From: a virus
DNA: 35,990 bases
IMG/VR virus record: IMGVR_UViG_3300011113_000181
Coordinates: 1 to 35,990 of that record
Strand: one strand, 5' to 3'
Of the stretch, positions 11,201 to 20,238 are shown one piece after another. Every line of letters starts with the position of its first letter. Positions within the stretch are counted from its first letter, which is position 1. The translations under genes were made by a program, and so were the position numbers. The notes under the pieces are model-generated. The model did no database searches and was not told the origin of the DNA. It saw only the letters and a list, made by a program, of their open reading frames with translations.

Positions 11201-12747
11201 ACATTGCCATTTGAATCTATAACAGTATATCCAGCTACGTTAACAGCCAACGAACTTACTGTACCGCCAATAGTAACTAAATTAGTTGCTTTATCAAAAG
11301 TAAATCCGCTGGTGCCGTTAATCGAATTATCATCACTGAATAATACCTGAGTGTTTGCCGCAGTGCCAGTGAAGTTGCCAGTAAAATTACCACTAAAGTT
11401 GCCAGTAAAATATGGTGCGCTTACATTACCTGTGACACCAATATTTCCAGGTGCAGTTAAATTACCATCTGCGGCAAAGGTCCATAGATACGTAGTTTCA
11501 TCAGTGTTAGTGGAAATACTAATACTGTCAAGAGCACGTAATTCAACAACGGCTGCACCCATAAACAATGCTGTACTATCATCTGCTGTGGTTGTTAAGT
11601 ATGCTGTGTTAGGGCCAAAGCCAACAAGATCCAACTTACTGGCGCTTGCTGTAAGTATTGCTCCGGGCACAGTTAATTGGCCAGCAGTGTCAAAATTCCA
11701 AGTATTAGCGCCTGCGGTGGTTACGCTGACGTTACCATTTGCATAAACTTTTACGTTGCTGTTTCCATTTTGTATACTAGTAGCATCTATTCCGCTTAAG
11801 AAACGACCGTTTCCTAAAAAATAATTGCCTGTAACATTTCCTGCAATATTAGCAGAATTTGTTAAAACTAAGTTAGCAGATTTAATAGTTCCATATGTGC
11901 CAGAAACAATATTGCCTACTTCCGCAGTTACATTGGAATAGTATTCAAAAAATCCAGAACTGTCTATTCTACCAAAAAATGCAGATCTGCTTCCTGAATT
12001 ATAATAGTTTGTTTTAACACCAGAATCGTAGCCATTATTAAACGACAGCGGAGCTCCGTTGGCCCCTGTGTTTAAATTAATAATAGGATCTTCAGTGGTT
12101 AAATTTTCAACATTGAAATAAGTTACGTTACCTTCGACTCTAAGATTTCCACCAACCGAAAGATTACCACTAACGCCCAACGCTGTCAGAATGCCAACTG
12201 ATGTAATAAATGGCTGGTTTGACGTAGTTATCGTTCCGCCTAGATTGCCAGAGTATACGGGTAAAAATGCAGCTACATTTGAATTACCGTAATTTCCATT
12301 GGCTAAATTATTATTAATGTATAAATTACCATCGATTACTGTAAGATTGGCCCCAGCCAGTGTTAAGTTTGACCCTATATAAGCTTGACTAAACTGTCGA
12401 GTAACGCTACCCAACGTATATACATTTGAAACTGTTGGTATTAAGTTTGAATTTATAAATTCAAAACTACCAATTGGTACACCGTTAGGATAAAATGCTC
12501 CAGCAGTAATAACATAACCAATTGATTCTATATTACCGTATGCAAATAAATTCCCTGTTCTGACATTAGTTGAAGTAACTATGTTATTGGCAAAAATAAC
12601 GTTGGCATTTATGGTGGTTATGCCATTACCATCAAATACAGAGTATAATTCGGTAAAATTATTATTAACTTTTGTAAAAGCAACACTTACTGTGTCGCCA
12701 GTCTGAGTGTCTGGGCCCGAACCCAAATTTATTATTTGTTGTGACAT
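8218..12747 (-). CDS. Giant repeat-rich virion structural/tail-fibre protein, 1509 aa
   Basis: Starts MSQQIINLGSGPDTQTGDTV, the same opening (INLGxGPxTxTGDTxxxAFxKVNxNFTELY) as a large class of structural proteins in marine T4-like phages. The body is a long series of degenerate beta repeats ([40 protein letters not shown]), strongly similar to the left-edge gene. Two copies of a larger module occur, around residues 210-300 and 880-970, each with an 'EDPIINL / FTDSIIELHT', 'GVKTNYY / GIRFHYY', 'GTYGTIKSANLVL / GNYGTIKSGELIL' pattern. It ends with IVVSGGVGVTGNVYVSQRFG and a short tail. No collagen tract and no catalytic motif. Probably a long beta-solenoid fibre. Confidence 0.82.
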   Translation of the reverse strand: MSQQIINLGSGPDTQTGDTVSVAFTKVNNNFTELYSVFDGNGITTINANVIFANNIVTSTNVRTGNLFAYGNIESIGYVITAGAFYPNGVPIGSFEFINSNLIPTVSNVYTLGSVTRQFSQAYIGSNLTLAGANLTVIDGNLYINNNLANGNYGNSNVAAFLPVYSGNLGGTITTSNQPFITSVGILTALGVSGNLSVGGNLRVEGNVTYFNVENLTTEDPIINLNTGANGAPLSFNNGYDSGVKTNYYNSGSRSAFFGRIDSSGFFEYYSNVTAEVGNIVSGTYGTIKSANLVLTNSANIAGNVTGNYFLGNGRFLSGIDATSIQNGNSNVKVYANGNVSVTTAGANTWNFDTAGQLTVPGAILTASASKLDLVGFGPNTAYLTTTADDSTALFMGAAVVELRALDSISISTNTDETTYLWTFAADGNLTAPGNIGVTGNVSAPYFTGNFSGNFTGNFTGTAANTQVLFSDDNSINGTSGFTFDKATNLVTIGGTVSSLAVNVAGYTVIDSNGNVVTARLENSGVTAGTYGNASAVPVITVDDKGRVTVLTTTAVAGVDNVTYDSITSNLTVFTSAGTNYSVDIGVGTADSPIFSGLSVSGNTTVNALTVNNNATINGTLSVASGIQNTPIGNVIPSTAIFTSESVSGNSIVNALTVNNSATVGSTLGVTGSAIIYGGIQNTIIGNITPSSATFTSISVSGNITANALTVNNSTTIGSTLGVTGNIVGANIRVVNGVFDKVESATIGNTGTNYTGSTYTATGTFNGPHNGTLGSAGGNTAIVSTLSATGAATVNSLQVNNGTTIGSTLTVGGLSTLNSFYANTSSTVAGNLTVVGNLVVSGNVIASGSNNTFFTDSIIELHTLPNLANLTFNDGKDIGIRFHYYKTENSNAFLGWQNETGYLEWIGSGATEDVNANIITGNYGTIKSGELILANATPSTSLETGALQVNGGASFSGNVYANGVAYFGNATAIALTHPLIVATTTANTYTQIQIQNQSTGGAASSDFIATADDGTDTTRYIDMGINGSGWNQSTWTISGPRDGYLYTSGVNLTIGTDTVGKTLKIHTGGLLAACVVATFNDAGTVSSSSSTGALVLTGGLGVSGAINGGSTLGLVGNATVAGLAVNNTATIGGTLGVTGNVNGSGLTLSGSMVSTGPAQHIGGLQATPIGNASASTGQFTTVSATGNITGAALTSNGSVTAVTTLSALGGIQNTPIGNVTPSTAQFTTVSASGNITGAALISNASITAVTTLSALGGIQNTPIGNVTPSSAIFTTESVSGNSTINALTVNASATVGTTLRAAGGIQNTPIGNVTTNSGAFTTIQAATFGNSGAVFTGTTYTASGSFNGPLNGTLGSAGGNTAIVSTLSATSNVTVNALTVNASATIGTTLGVTGNATVGNILASGFYFANGTPLTTSAGGTNGQLQFNSNSSFAGATYLTYQSGNGRIIANSGITSTSNVSGAIVVSGGVGVTGNVYVSQRFGFVAANSVSAVYQIYNAATNSLDTIFG

Positions 12748-12770
12748 CCCGTACTTTTTCCGATTTTAAG

Positions 12771-12777
12771 TATTTAG
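12771..12777 (-). promoter_or_regulatory. Late-promoter-like CTAAATA element
   Basis: The minus strand reads ACTAAATACTT here, 23 nt before the ATG of the 1509-aa gene, in a short spacer after a strong hairpin. T4-type late promoters are TATAAATA and cyanophage variants CTAAATA; this is an exact match to the latter. Promoter activity is inferred. Confidence 0.5.
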
Positions 12778-12799
12778 TTAAAATCGAATATAGTACATT

Positions 12800-12827
12800 T
12801 TGGTAAAGCAGGCAACTGCTTTACCAA
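12800..12827. terminator. Perfect 12-bp inverted repeat after the 1635-aa fibre gene
   Basis: TTGGTAAAGCAG pairs perfectly with CTGCTTTACCAA across a 4-nt loop, directly abutting the stop codon at 12828. On the transcribed minus strand it is followed by AATGTACTATA, not by a U-run, so it is a poor intrinsic terminator by the usual rule. It could be an mRNA 3'-end stabilising hairpin or processing site. Confidence 0.5.
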
Positions 12828-15800
12828 TTATGTTCTGCCAACAACTATTTCAAGTATAGTAGTAGGATAATCGTCGGTTGCTGTAAAGTTTTCCAATGAT
12901 TTACCCACTACACTGCCAACGATGGGAGAACTACATGCAGTTACATGACCGTTTGGCGCAGTGACTAACATGTCGCCTTTGCCAACTGGTCCCAACACTT
13001 TAGCTGGTACTCGTCCTTGAAGTGCAATTATTGCTGTGAATTCAGACTGTAAATTTGAGTTCATCAAATAAGCAGGTTTTTCTGAAATTACTCCAGCAAC
13101 TTTTGTACTCATGTAAGTGTTACTAATAGTAACTTCTTGTTCTCCATCAAACACCATTACTGTTCCAGTTTGATAATTTGCATCAGATTTGTATATTTCC
13201 GCAAGGTCAGCGTACAAAGCAGTGGTTGCGGTTCCTACAAATCTACCACTGATAACATTACCAGTACTACCACCAACTACAGTAAGATTACCAATCGATG
13301 GAATATATCTTAATCCTGGATCATCTGCTTGGGCAGTTTGATTGGATCCCACCGCCGGAACCAGCACCGGATAAAAAGTACTTGATGCAGCCGTATCTGT
13401 AGCATTGATTGTTGTACTAGGTCCGCCAGGACCTTGTGGTCCTTGTGGTCCTGTTGGACCTTGTGGTCCTGTTGGACCTTGTGGTCCTTGAATTCCTTGT
13501 GGTCCTTGTGGTCCTTGTGGACCTGGAACACTACTAGAAGCACCATCTGGACCACGTGGTCCTTGTGGTCCTTGTGGTCCTGCTACACTACTGTCAGCTC
13601 CAGCTGGTCCACGTGGACCTTGTGGTCCTGTTGGACCTTGTGGTCCTTGAATTCCTTGTGGTCCTTGTGGTCCCTGTGGTCCTTGAACTCCACTGGGTCC
13701 TTGTGGTCCTTGTGGTCCTGTTGGGCCTTGTGGTCCTGTTGGACCTTGTGGTCCCCCTGTAGTACTAGGTGGGCCGCTTGGTCCTTGTGGGCCCTGAGCG
13801 CCTTCCGGTCCCCGCGGACCTTGTGGCCCTGTTCCCTGTGGTCCTTGTACTCCACTGGGTCCTTGCGGCCCTTGTGCTCCACTGGGTCCTTGCGGCCCTT
13901 GTGCTCCACTGGGCCCTTGCGGCCCTTGCAACCCTTGCGGTCCCCTTGGGCCTTGTGGTCCTGATGCGCCTACTGCACCATTTAAGTTAACAGACCAAGA
14001 ACTATAAGTACCTGATCCAAATGCGGAATCTACATTAACTACTAATGCACCGGTTCCGGTGGTATAACTAGTCACTGTTCCAACCATATAATTAGAACTG
14101 TCAAAACTTATTAATACATTCTGTCCTGTTGAATATGCAAGTCCTGTTTGTACTGTTAAAGTCTTAGCTCCGGTTCCAATAGCCAATGAAGTTGAACTTG
14201 TAGTGTTATATTTGTCTCCAGGGCCTTGCGGTCCTTGAACACCTTGTGGTCCTTGTGGTCCCTGTGGTCCTTGAACTCCTGTGTTTCCAATAGGCCCTCG
14301 CGGTCCTTGTGGTCCCTGTGGTCCTTGTGTACCCTGTGGGCCCTGTGGACCAGGTGCTCCATTAATATTTACAGTCCAACTTGCATAAGTACCGCTGCCA
14401 CTAGTTTCGGTTATATCTGCTACTAAAGAACCTGTTCCGCTATTATAAGAAGTAACAGAACCTCTCATTAAATTGGTACTATCGGTAGCTATAATAATAG
14501 GTTGACCTGGGGAATAAGCTAAACCAGTTCCTATAGTTAATGTTTTAGATCCAGTGGATATAGACAAAGTCGAACTACTAGTAGTTGTATATCTGTCTCC
14601 GCTTGGACCTTGTGGGCCTTGCGTACCAACACCTTGGGGGCCACTCGGTCCTTGTGGTCCCTGTGGTCCCTGTGGTCCTTGTGGTCCTCTTGCACCTTGT
14701 GGTCCTGTCGGTCCTTGTGGCCCTTGAGATCCTACTTCGCCTGTTGCAGAAAATGCCCAAGAATTATATGTACCAGCGCCCGCAATATAATCAGAATTAA
14801 TAGCTAAAGTATTACTACTAAAAGAAGTTATTAATCCTTCCATATAAATGGTTGGTGTTGTTGTATAAACTGCTCGAATTCGCTGACCAACAAAAAACGC
14901 AACCGCAGTATTTGCCAGTGAAGTAGTGAAAGTTTTGGTGCCTGTTCCTATTAAAACCGAAGATGCGGAAGTTAAGTTTGCATATCCTACACCAGTTTGA
15001 CCGGTTATACCTTGTTCTCCTTGTGGCCCTTGTGGCCCTTGTGGCCCTTGTGGTCCTTGTGATCCTTGTGGTCCCTGAATACCTTGCGGTCCTTGCGGTC
15101 CTTGCGGTCCTTGTAGTCCACGTGGCCCTTGTGGCCCTTGAATGCCTTGTGGTCCTTGTGGACCTGACGGGCCTGGTGCACCAGTTAAAGAAATGATCCA
15201 TGATGCATAAGGTCCAGGTCCGCCTGTAATTGATGTTACGTTAACTACTAAAGCACCTGTTCCTGAATTGTAACTTGTGACCGTTCCTTGCATAAAGTTA
15301 CTGACGTCGTAGACTATATTAACTGTCTGGCCTGTTGCCAAAGCTAATCCAGTTTCTACTGTCAAACTTTTGCTTGCTACGCTAATAGTCAAACTTGTAC
15401 TACTTGTAGTAGTGTATTTGTCACCAGCTAAACCTTGCGGCCCTTGTGGACCCGTTGGACCTTGAACTCCTTGTCCTTGTGGCCCTTGTGGCCCTTGTGA
15501 TCCTTGTGGTCCAGGAACAGTACTAGCGGCACCATCAGGACCAGATGGCCCTTGTGGTCCGCGTGGTCCTTGTGGTCCTTGTGGACCAGTGCCTCCTGGA
15601 CCTTGTGGTCCTGATGGTCCCTGTGGTCCCTGTGGTCCCAAATTACCAATGGGTCCTTGTGGACCTTGCGGTCCTTGAAGTCCTCGCGGACCTTGTGTAC
15701 CTACACCAGTTTCTCCTTGTGGACCTTGTGGTCCTTGTGCGCCTTGCGGTCCTTGTGTTCCAACTGGTCCTTGTGGTCCTTGAACTCCTTGCCCTTGTGG

Positions 15801-17735
15801 ACCTTGTGGACCTTGTGTTCCCACAACTCCTTGTGGACCTTGCGGTCCCTGTGTTCCTATTCCTTGTGGACCCCTAGGTCCTTGTGGCCCAATTGGTCCT
15901 TGTGGTCCTTGTGGTCCTTGTGCGCCTTCAACACCTTGTGGTCCCTGAACTCCAGACGGCCCTTGTGGACCTTGCGGCCCAATTGGACCTTGTGGTCCAG
16001 AAACTCCCGAAGGTCCTTGTGGCCCTTGTACGCCTTGTGGTCCTTGTGGTCCAGAAACGCCCGAAGGACCTTGTGGTCCCTGTGGCCCTCTAGGACCTTG
16101 TGGACCAACTGATCTGACTCCATTGGAATAAAAATAATCGGTGGCAAAAATTCCATTTGCACTAACTACAACAACGTTAGATGTTCCCCGAATACTAGTT
16201 GTTACATTGCCGTTATTATAAACAACAACATTACTATTACCATTAATTAAACTAGTTCCGCCAGGTAATCCAGATAATAAAGCACCGTTTCCTAAGAAAT
16301 AACTTGCGTTAACATTTCCGCTGACTGTTAATAAGTTTGCAGGTTTTTGGAAGGTTAATCCAGTAGACCCTCCTAAAACACCGGCATCGTTAAACATTAC
16401 TTGAGTGTTTGCGCCTGCTGCACTGGCAATAACTGTAGTCTGTCCTGCACTTAAAAATCTAATATCGACGTTCGAATCTGACACATACAAGTTAGATGCA
16501 AAAGTAATTACGTTTGTGGTAACAGTATAATCGACATTTGGCACTAAGAATCGTATTCCGCCCTGAATAGCCAAAATACCTGCAGCAGTTGCAGTTTCTG
16601 CAACTAATGGATACGATGCTGCTCCGTTACCTTGTATATTTTGTTCTGTTACTAAACCAGATACAGGAATCCACTGAGTACCATTGTAATATTCAACTAC
16701 GGTAGTATCACTGTTGTATCTTACTGCACCAGGAGTTGTAATACTCGATCTATCCCCAGTACTGCCAGATGGTAAACCTAACGCACCAACCGTTTGAATA
16801 TTAACTAATTTTGTAACTCCAGGTGCCAGATTAATATTGGCACTACTATTCAAACTAGATATAGTATTTCCACTGTATCGAATATTACCGATATTTGCTA
16901 CTACTACATTTGCACCAGGTATAGGTTGTAAATTTCCTAATACAGTGTTCTGAATACCACCGCCTGCCCATAATGTAGTACCAAAAGTTCCACTATAGTT
17001 AACAGTTAACCCATTGGCAGTTAAATTTCCGGTAACGATGACATCGTTACCAAAAAAGGCTGCTCCATTTACATTTAAATTACCACCAAAGTTTCCATCG
17101 CCATTGGCGTTTACATTACCACCAAAGTTTCCATCGCCATTGGCGTTTACATTACCACCAAAGTTTCCATCGCCATTGGCATTAATATTTCCGCCGAAAT
17201 TTCCGTCACCGTTGGCCGTAACATTTCCACCAAATATGCCGTCTCCATTGGCGCTGATATTCCCGCCGATGTTAGCATCGCCGTTTGCATTTAAGTTTCC
17301 ACCGAAGTTTCCGTCACCGTTGGCGCTGATGTTTCCACCAAATATGCCGTCTCCATTGGCGCTGATGTTTCCACCAAAAATTCCGTCTCCATTGGCTTGT
17401 ACATTTCCGCCAAATAAGCCGCTACCATTGGCTTGTACATTTCCGCCAAATAAGCCGCTACCATTGGCTTGTACATTTCCGCCAAATGATCCACCGCCAT
17501 TAACATTAATATTTCCCGATAGTCCGCCACCTTGGCTGATAAGATCTGCTATGTTAGCCCAAATACGTGCGCCATCAACATTGCCCGTTAATACATAAGC
17601 ATTACCCGCTGGTAAACCTAAATCTGGTTCTGCATTTTGCAAGTCTAGATACGTATATCTACCAGGATCAGCATTAGCACTCGGTGTTTTCGGAACTCGT
17701 CCGCTTATAATGTTGTCGCTTATCTTTTTAGACAT
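12828..17735 (-). CDS. Giant collagen-like fibre protein with interspersed beta modules and conserved C-terminal domain, 1635 aa
   Basis: The largest gene in the window; starts [20 protein letters not shown]. Residues ~75-230 are thirteen tandem 12-residue repeats (type [12 protein letters not shown]). Residues ~230-545 are beta repeats with a [13 protein letters not shown] hinge. Then come five collagen-like GPQ blocks separated by four related ~80-residue beta modules that open [11 protein letters not shown]-like and end SWxxxxxGAxG. The C-terminal ~127 residues (from [20 protein letters not shown]) are a compact domain seen at the ends of other phage fibre and structural proteins, with RVAGVIS-like and ALQGRVP-like signatures. 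A similar C-terminal arrangement in other phages acts as an intramolecular chaperone, but I see no proof of autocleavage here. Likely a long, jointed receptor-binding fibre. Confidence 0.83.
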   Translation of the reverse strand: MSKKISDNIISGRVPKTPSANADPGRYTYLDLQNAEPDLGLPAGNAYVLTGNVDGARIWANIADLISQGGGLSGNINVNGGGSFGGNVQANGSGLFGGNVQANGSGLFGGNVQANGDGIFGGNISANGDGIFGGNISANGDGNFGGNLNANGDANIGGNISANGDGIFGGNVTANGDGNFGGNINANGDGNFGGNVNANGDGNFGGNVNANGDGNFGGNLNVNGAAFFGNDVIVTGNLTANGLTVNYSGTFGTTLWAGGGIQNTVLGNLQPIPGANVVVANIGNIRYSGNTISSLNSSANINLAPGVTKLVNIQTVGALGLPSGSTGDRSSITTPGAVRYNSDTTVVEYYNGTQWIPVSGLVTEQNIQGNGAASYPLVAETATAAGILAIQGGIRFLVPNVDYTVTTNVITFASNLYVSDSNVDIRFLSAGQTTVIASAAGANTQVMFNDAGVLGGSTGLTFQKPANLLTVSGNVNASYFLGNGALLSGLPGGTSLINGNSNVVVYNNGNVTTSIRGTSNVVVVSANGIFATDYFYSNGVRSVGPQGPRGPQGPQGPSGVSGPQGPQGVQGPQGPSGVSGPQGPIGPQGPQGPSGVQGPQGVEGAQGPQGPQGPIGPQGPRGPQGIGTQGPQGPQGVVGTQGPQGPQGQGVQGPQGPVGTQGPQGAQGPQGPQGETGVGTQGPRGLQGPQGPQGPIGNLGPQGPQGPSGPQGPGGTGPQGPQGPRGPQGPSGPDGAASTVPGPQGSQGPQGPQGQGVQGPTGPQGPQGLAGDKYTTTSSTSLTISVASKSLTVETGLALATGQTVNIVYDVSNFMQGTVTSYNSGTGALVVNVTSITGGPGPYASWIISLTGAPGPSGPQGPQGIQGPQGPRGLQGPQGPQGPQGIQGPQGSQGPQGPQGPQGPQGEQGITGQTGVGYANLTSASSVLIGTGTKTFTTSLANTAVAFFVGQRIRAVYTTTPTIYMEGLITSFSSNTLAINSDYIAGAGTYNSWAFSATGEVGSQGPQGPTGPQGARGPQGPQGPQGPQGPSGPQGVGTQGPQGPSGDRYTTTSSSTLSISTGSKTLTIGTGLAYSPGQPIIIATDSTNLMRGSVTSYNSGTGSLVADITETSGSGTYASWTVNINGAPGPQGPQGTQGPQGPQGPRGPIGNTGVQGPQGPQGPQGVQGPQGPGDKYNTTSSTSLAIGTGAKTLTVQTGLAYSTGQNVLISFDSSNYMVGTVTSYTTGTGALVVNVDSAFGSGTYSSWSVNLNGAVGASGPQGPRGPQGLQGPQGPSGAQGPQGPSGAQGPQGPSGVQGPQGTGPQGPRGPEGAQGPQGPSGPPSTTGGPQGPTGPQGPTGPQGPQGPSGVQGPQGPQGPQGIQGPQGPTGPQGPRGPAGADSSVAGPQGPQGPRGPDGASSSVPGPQGPQGPQGIQGPQGPTGPQGPTGPQGPQGPGGPSTTINATDTAASSTFYPVLVPAVGSNQTAQADDPGLRYIPSIGNLTVVGGSTGNVISGRFVGTATTALYADLAEIYKSDANYQTGTVMVFDGEQEVTISNTYMSTKVAGVISEKPAYLMNSNLQSEFTAIIALQGRVPAKVLGPVGKGDMLVTAPNGHVTACSSPIVGSVVGKSLENFTATDDYPTTILEIVVGRT
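12831..13211 (-). other. Conserved C-terminal domain of the 1635-aa fibre (chaperone-like candidate)
   Basis: About 127 residues, ADLAEIYK at the start and [10 protein letters not shown] at the end, containing [32 protein letters not shown] and [12 protein letters not shown]. The order and spacing resemble the C-terminal domains attached to many otherwise unrelated phage fibre proteins. Possible trimerisation or folding-chaperone unit, by analogy with Peptidase_G2-like fibre C-termini; the analogy is inference. Confidence 0.5.
13422..16107 (-). repeat. Five collagen-like blocks alternating with four homologous beta modules
   Basis: Collagen-like GPQ blocks lie at about 13422-13974, 14219-14360, 14602-14745, 15003-15178 and 15430-16107. 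The non-collagen modules between them (about 13975-14218, 14361-14601, 14746-15002 and 15179-15429) are related to one another; three open with YTTTSS/YNTTSS-like strings and contain VTSYNSGTG-like cores, while the 14746-15002 copy is the most diverged. Confidence 0.85.
17046..17513 (-). repeat. Thirteen tandem 36-bp (12-residue) repeats
   Basis: In-frame tandem array encoding units such as [24 protein letters not shown] and [12 protein letters not shown], thirteen in total, exactly 468 bp. Neighbouring units are sometimes identical at DNA level (for example the pairs near 17100-17170 and 17400-17470), suggesting recent unit duplication. The Gly-Gly-Asn turn and alternating pattern suggest a beta-solenoid with one 12-residue coil per unit. 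Confidence 0.88.
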
Positions 17736-17738
17736 ATT

Positions 17739-18071
17739 TTACTTTGTTTCTAATAAACTTAAAGTTAACTTAAGAGCAGAATTGGCACTAGCTGAAGCTA
17801 AAAAACTTTGACCTGCCGTTAACACTAATTTTCCCACAAGAACTCCGACTGCATCTGCTACAGGAACAGAAAAATTCTTTACTAGTTCAGTGGTAACACT
17901 GGTCCCGTCATAATGACTTGCCGTAACTTCTTCTGTAGTGTTTCCAACATTTGTTACCTGTGCCATCAATACAATAGTAGATGTAATTGCAGGTGCAGTA
18001 TACATTATATTATTGCCCGATGTTGTAAGATTTGCGGTTACTGTTTTAAACGTATTAATAGGTGTTGCCAT
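17739..18071 (-). CDS. Small virion structural protein (110 aa)
   Basis: Starts MATPINTFKTVTANLTTSGN, with GAAGGATAATAAAA upstream; that ribosome site overlaps the end of the preceding gene. The whole protein is a Ser/Thr/Val-rich beta pattern (NNIMYTAPAITSTIVLMAQV, then LTAGQSFLASASANSALKLT) that resembles the 19377-19688 gene in layout: NNIMYTAPA versus PGAVYTSTG near the front, and a LxAGQSFLAS versus VQPGDTYLAS turn. Small proteins of this shape are common among fibre genes of marine T4-like phages; they are likely decoration or fibre-attachment proteins. No function is demonstrated by sequence. Confidence 0.65.
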   Translation of the reverse strand: MATPINTFKTVTANLTTSGNNIMYTAPAITSTIVLMAQVTNVGNTTEEVTASHYDGTSVTTELVKNFSVPVADAVGVLVGKLVLTAGQSFLASASANSALKLTLSLLETK

Positions 18072-18076
18072 TTTTA

Positions 18077-19363
18077 TTATCCTTCAATTGATAGAATATA
18101 TGGAGTCATTACTGCAAACAGACTTCGATTAAAATCATCGCCTTCGATTGTTCCTGTAGCTCTTACTACTGCAAGACCCGGACCTATTCTAAAATCACCT
18201 TTTTGATCTGTGCTAGTCCAATTAACTCTACCATAATTCAATTCTATTACTTCATTTCCTGGTACTGGAATTCCGCCATACTGTGGTAATGCTGTTGCAG
18301 GATTAGTGCCTGCTCCCACATATTCAAATGTATGAGCACTGGCACTGATGGTACTGACTTGATATCCGCTTACCCCAGTGCCATTTGATATAATGTTACC
18401 AGTGTTAGTACTAAATCTGGCTGAAATGTTTACATTCCATACATTGCCATAAGTGTTTCCAACTATAGCAGTAATATTGCTAAATGTGGTAATAAAATAC
18501 ATATTAGGATCACCACTAAACAATAATCCATTATTTGTTCTTGGTGGAGATGATACGTAAGCAATATTGCAACTAGTTTCCCCTACTTGAATATTACCCA
18601 ATACATTACCGGTGAATTGAGAACTAAAACCTTCTGCCTTTAGCCCAACATTACCAATTCCACAATCGCTACCGTTTAATGTTAAGAAGCTACCCGATTG
18701 TACCCATATACCAGTTTCACAAGCAATAGTGTAAACATTAACTGCTTGACTATAAGATCTATTAACCATTACTAATCCGTATCCGCCGCGATTAATGCTG
18801 GTAATAAATCCTAAGATAAATGCCCTAGTAGAATTCGTTCCTGGTACCAAATCTCCGTCTATATAAACTGTAGTTCCGGTAGTTGTAAAACTTGTTACAT
18901 TTTGAATATAGGGACTTACAAAAATTTCTCCTGCTGAGTAATCAGGAGGAAAGCTAAACGCTTTTCCTGTATAGTTTCTAACAGTGATACCCCAAACGTA
19001 ACTTCCACCTTTCATGTAAAACATGTCGCCTGTTCCGCCAGCTGGTTGAACAAACACACTACGAAGATCATCACCTAACAGTGCAACATTTGCAGGAATT
19101 ACAAAAGGCATAGCTTCAGTATATGATCCACTGGCAACTTTAACCGCAGTACCCGACGTAGCAATAGCCATTGCTCCTGCTATAGTACGTTTTGGAGTCG
19201 CTAGACTGCGACCATCATTGGAATCGTTTCCGTTTTTTGCTACATAAATGACGTTATCAAATGTACTGTTAGCCACAGTCAATACGGGACTATTGTTTGC
19301 AGTCAACACTGCTGCATTTATTGTGTTAACATCTAACTCGGTATTCTTAATTAATTGTCCCAT
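18077..19363 (-). CDS. Pectin-lyase-fold (right-handed beta-helix) virion protein, 428 aa
   Basis: Starts MGQLIKNTELDVNTINAAVL. Residues ~40-62 contain IYVAKNGNDSNDGRSLATPK, the signature that opens many right-handed beta-helix/pectate-lyase-like phage proteins, followed by coils with regularly spaced hydrophobics (VALLGDDLRSVFVQPAGG, YVWGITVRNYTGKAFS). A late segment STDQKGDFRIGPGLAVVRAT is a recurrent phrase in cyanophage structural proteins. No recognisable catalytic acid triad can be picked out by eye, so enzymatic depolymerase activity is possible but not supported. Ribosome site is weak (GATACAAGACT). Likely a virion surface or tailspike-type component. Confidence 0.75.
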   Translation of the reverse strand: MGQLIKNTELDVNTINAAVLTANNSPVLTVANSTFDNVIYVAKNGNDSNDGRSLATPKRTIAGAMAIATSGTAVKVASGSYTEAMPFVIPANVALLGDDLRSVFVQPAGGTGDMFYMKGGSYVWGITVRNYTGKAFSFPPDYSAGEIFVSPYIQNVTSFTTTGTTVYIDGDLVPGTNSTRAFILGFITSINRGGYGLVMVNRSYSQAVNVYTIACETGIWVQSGSFLTLNGSDCGIGNVGLKAEGFSSQFTGNVLGNIQVGETSCNIAYVSSPPRTNNGLLFSGDPNMYFITTFSNITAIVGNTYGNVWNVNISARFSTNTGNIISNGTGVSGYQVSTISASAHTFEYVGAGTNPATALPQYGGIPVPGNEVIELNYGRVNWTSTDQKGDFRIGPGLAVVRATGTIEGDDFNRSLFAVMTPYILSIEG

Positions 19364-19376
19364 AGTCTTGTATCTT

Positions 19377-19688
19377 TTATATATTTGTATAAGTTAAAGT
19401 AGTCGACATGGTACTGTTTGCTGTGGTATTTGCATATAGTTCATCATTATCATCCAACAACAATCTTTCTGTACTAGCCAAATATGTATCCCCGGGTTGC
19501 ACCGTTACGTTAACATACAAAATATTTTTGCTTTCAGGCACATCTCCGCTTTTTACAGCCCATAAACTAAAAGCTGCAACATTACTTGAAGAATAATTTG
19601 TAAAATAGATAGTCATTGCGGCAGTATTACCAGTGCTAGTATATACTGCTCCAGGTGACGTAGTTAATAAAGTACTTTGTAAAGACAT
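19377..19688 (-). CDS. Small virion structural protein (103 aa)
   Basis: Starts MSLQSTLLTTSPGAVYTSTG, with TTGGATAA upstream of the ATG. It is Thr/Ser/Asn-rich, about the size of the 17739-18071 protein and with the same layout (NTAAMTIYFTNYSS, then VTVQPGDTYLASTERLLLDD and an LTYTN end), so the two are probably distant paralogues. Gaps to both neighbours are under 15 bp, consistent with one operon. Probably a fibre or neck decoration protein; the role is inferred from position only. Confidence 0.65.
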   Translation of the reverse strand: MSLQSTLLTTSPGAVYTSTGNTAAMTIYFTNYSSSNVAAFSLWAVKSGDVPESKNILYVNVTVQPGDTYLASTERLLLDDNDELYANTTANSTMSTTLTYTNI

Positions 19689-19691
19689 AGT

Positions 19692-20219
19692 TTATCCAAA
19701 AATTATTGCGTATTTTTTTGCGCCCAAAGTTGTAACTAATTCAGCTGAATTAGTCCCAGCATTAACAAACAGTCCGCTGCCGCCTGTCCCTGCTACATTA
19801 CCACTGACCACCGTATATCCAACATTTCCAATAGGATTGCTAGTATTTTGATCAATTTTTACGTTATAACTGGTCAATATTGGTCCGGCATTTCCCACAG
19901 AGTTATTGGCTATCCATTGCCCTTGAAAACTACCATCTTCGTCCCAATATAAACCAACACTTGTTTCACTCCCACGAACGTTTTCAATTCCGCTAAATCC
20001 TGGTGCCGGTGTGTTAGCCACCGTTAAATTTGCATTTAGTCTAAAAATAGAAAGTGTAGTATCGTATGCTTGAACATTAGTAGTGGTTCCGGTAACTCTG
20101 AGATTACCATATACCATTAATGTGTTGGTAGTTACTTCAACATTTCCCAAAGGATTACCGTCATTGGGAAATGTCGTTATAGTATAATTACCAGTATTAA
20201 TTCTTTTGCTTGCGCCCAT
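19692..20219 (-). CDS. Virion structural protein, 175 aa
   Basis: Starts MGASKRINTGNYTITTFPND. It has beta repeats in the middle (VTTNTLMVYGNLRVTGTTTN) of the same style as the giant fibres, then a segment GFSGIENVRGSETSVGLYWD that is a recurrent phrase in fibre-like proteins of marine T4-like phages, and ends LGAKKYAIIFG. It is the first gene after a strong terminator and has its own late-promoter-like element upstream, so it probably heads the 19 kb fibre operon that follows. Function not known beyond virion structure. Confidence 0.68.
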   Translation of the reverse strand: MGASKRINTGNYTITTFPNDGNPLGNVEVTTNTLMVYGNLRVTGTTTNVQAYDTTLSIFRLNANLTVANTPAPGFSGIENVRGSETSVGLYWDEDGSFQGQWIANNSVGNAGPILTSYNVKIDQNTSNPIGNVGYTVVSGNVAGTGGSGLFVNAGTNSAELVTTLGAKKYAIIFG

Positions 20220-20238
20220 AGAGACTCTCGTTTAGAGT

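Noticed and set aside
17046-17513. A possible CRISPR array (regular 36-bp repeats)
   Set aside because: Units are contiguous without spacers and code in frame for 12-residue repeats inside a fibre gene.
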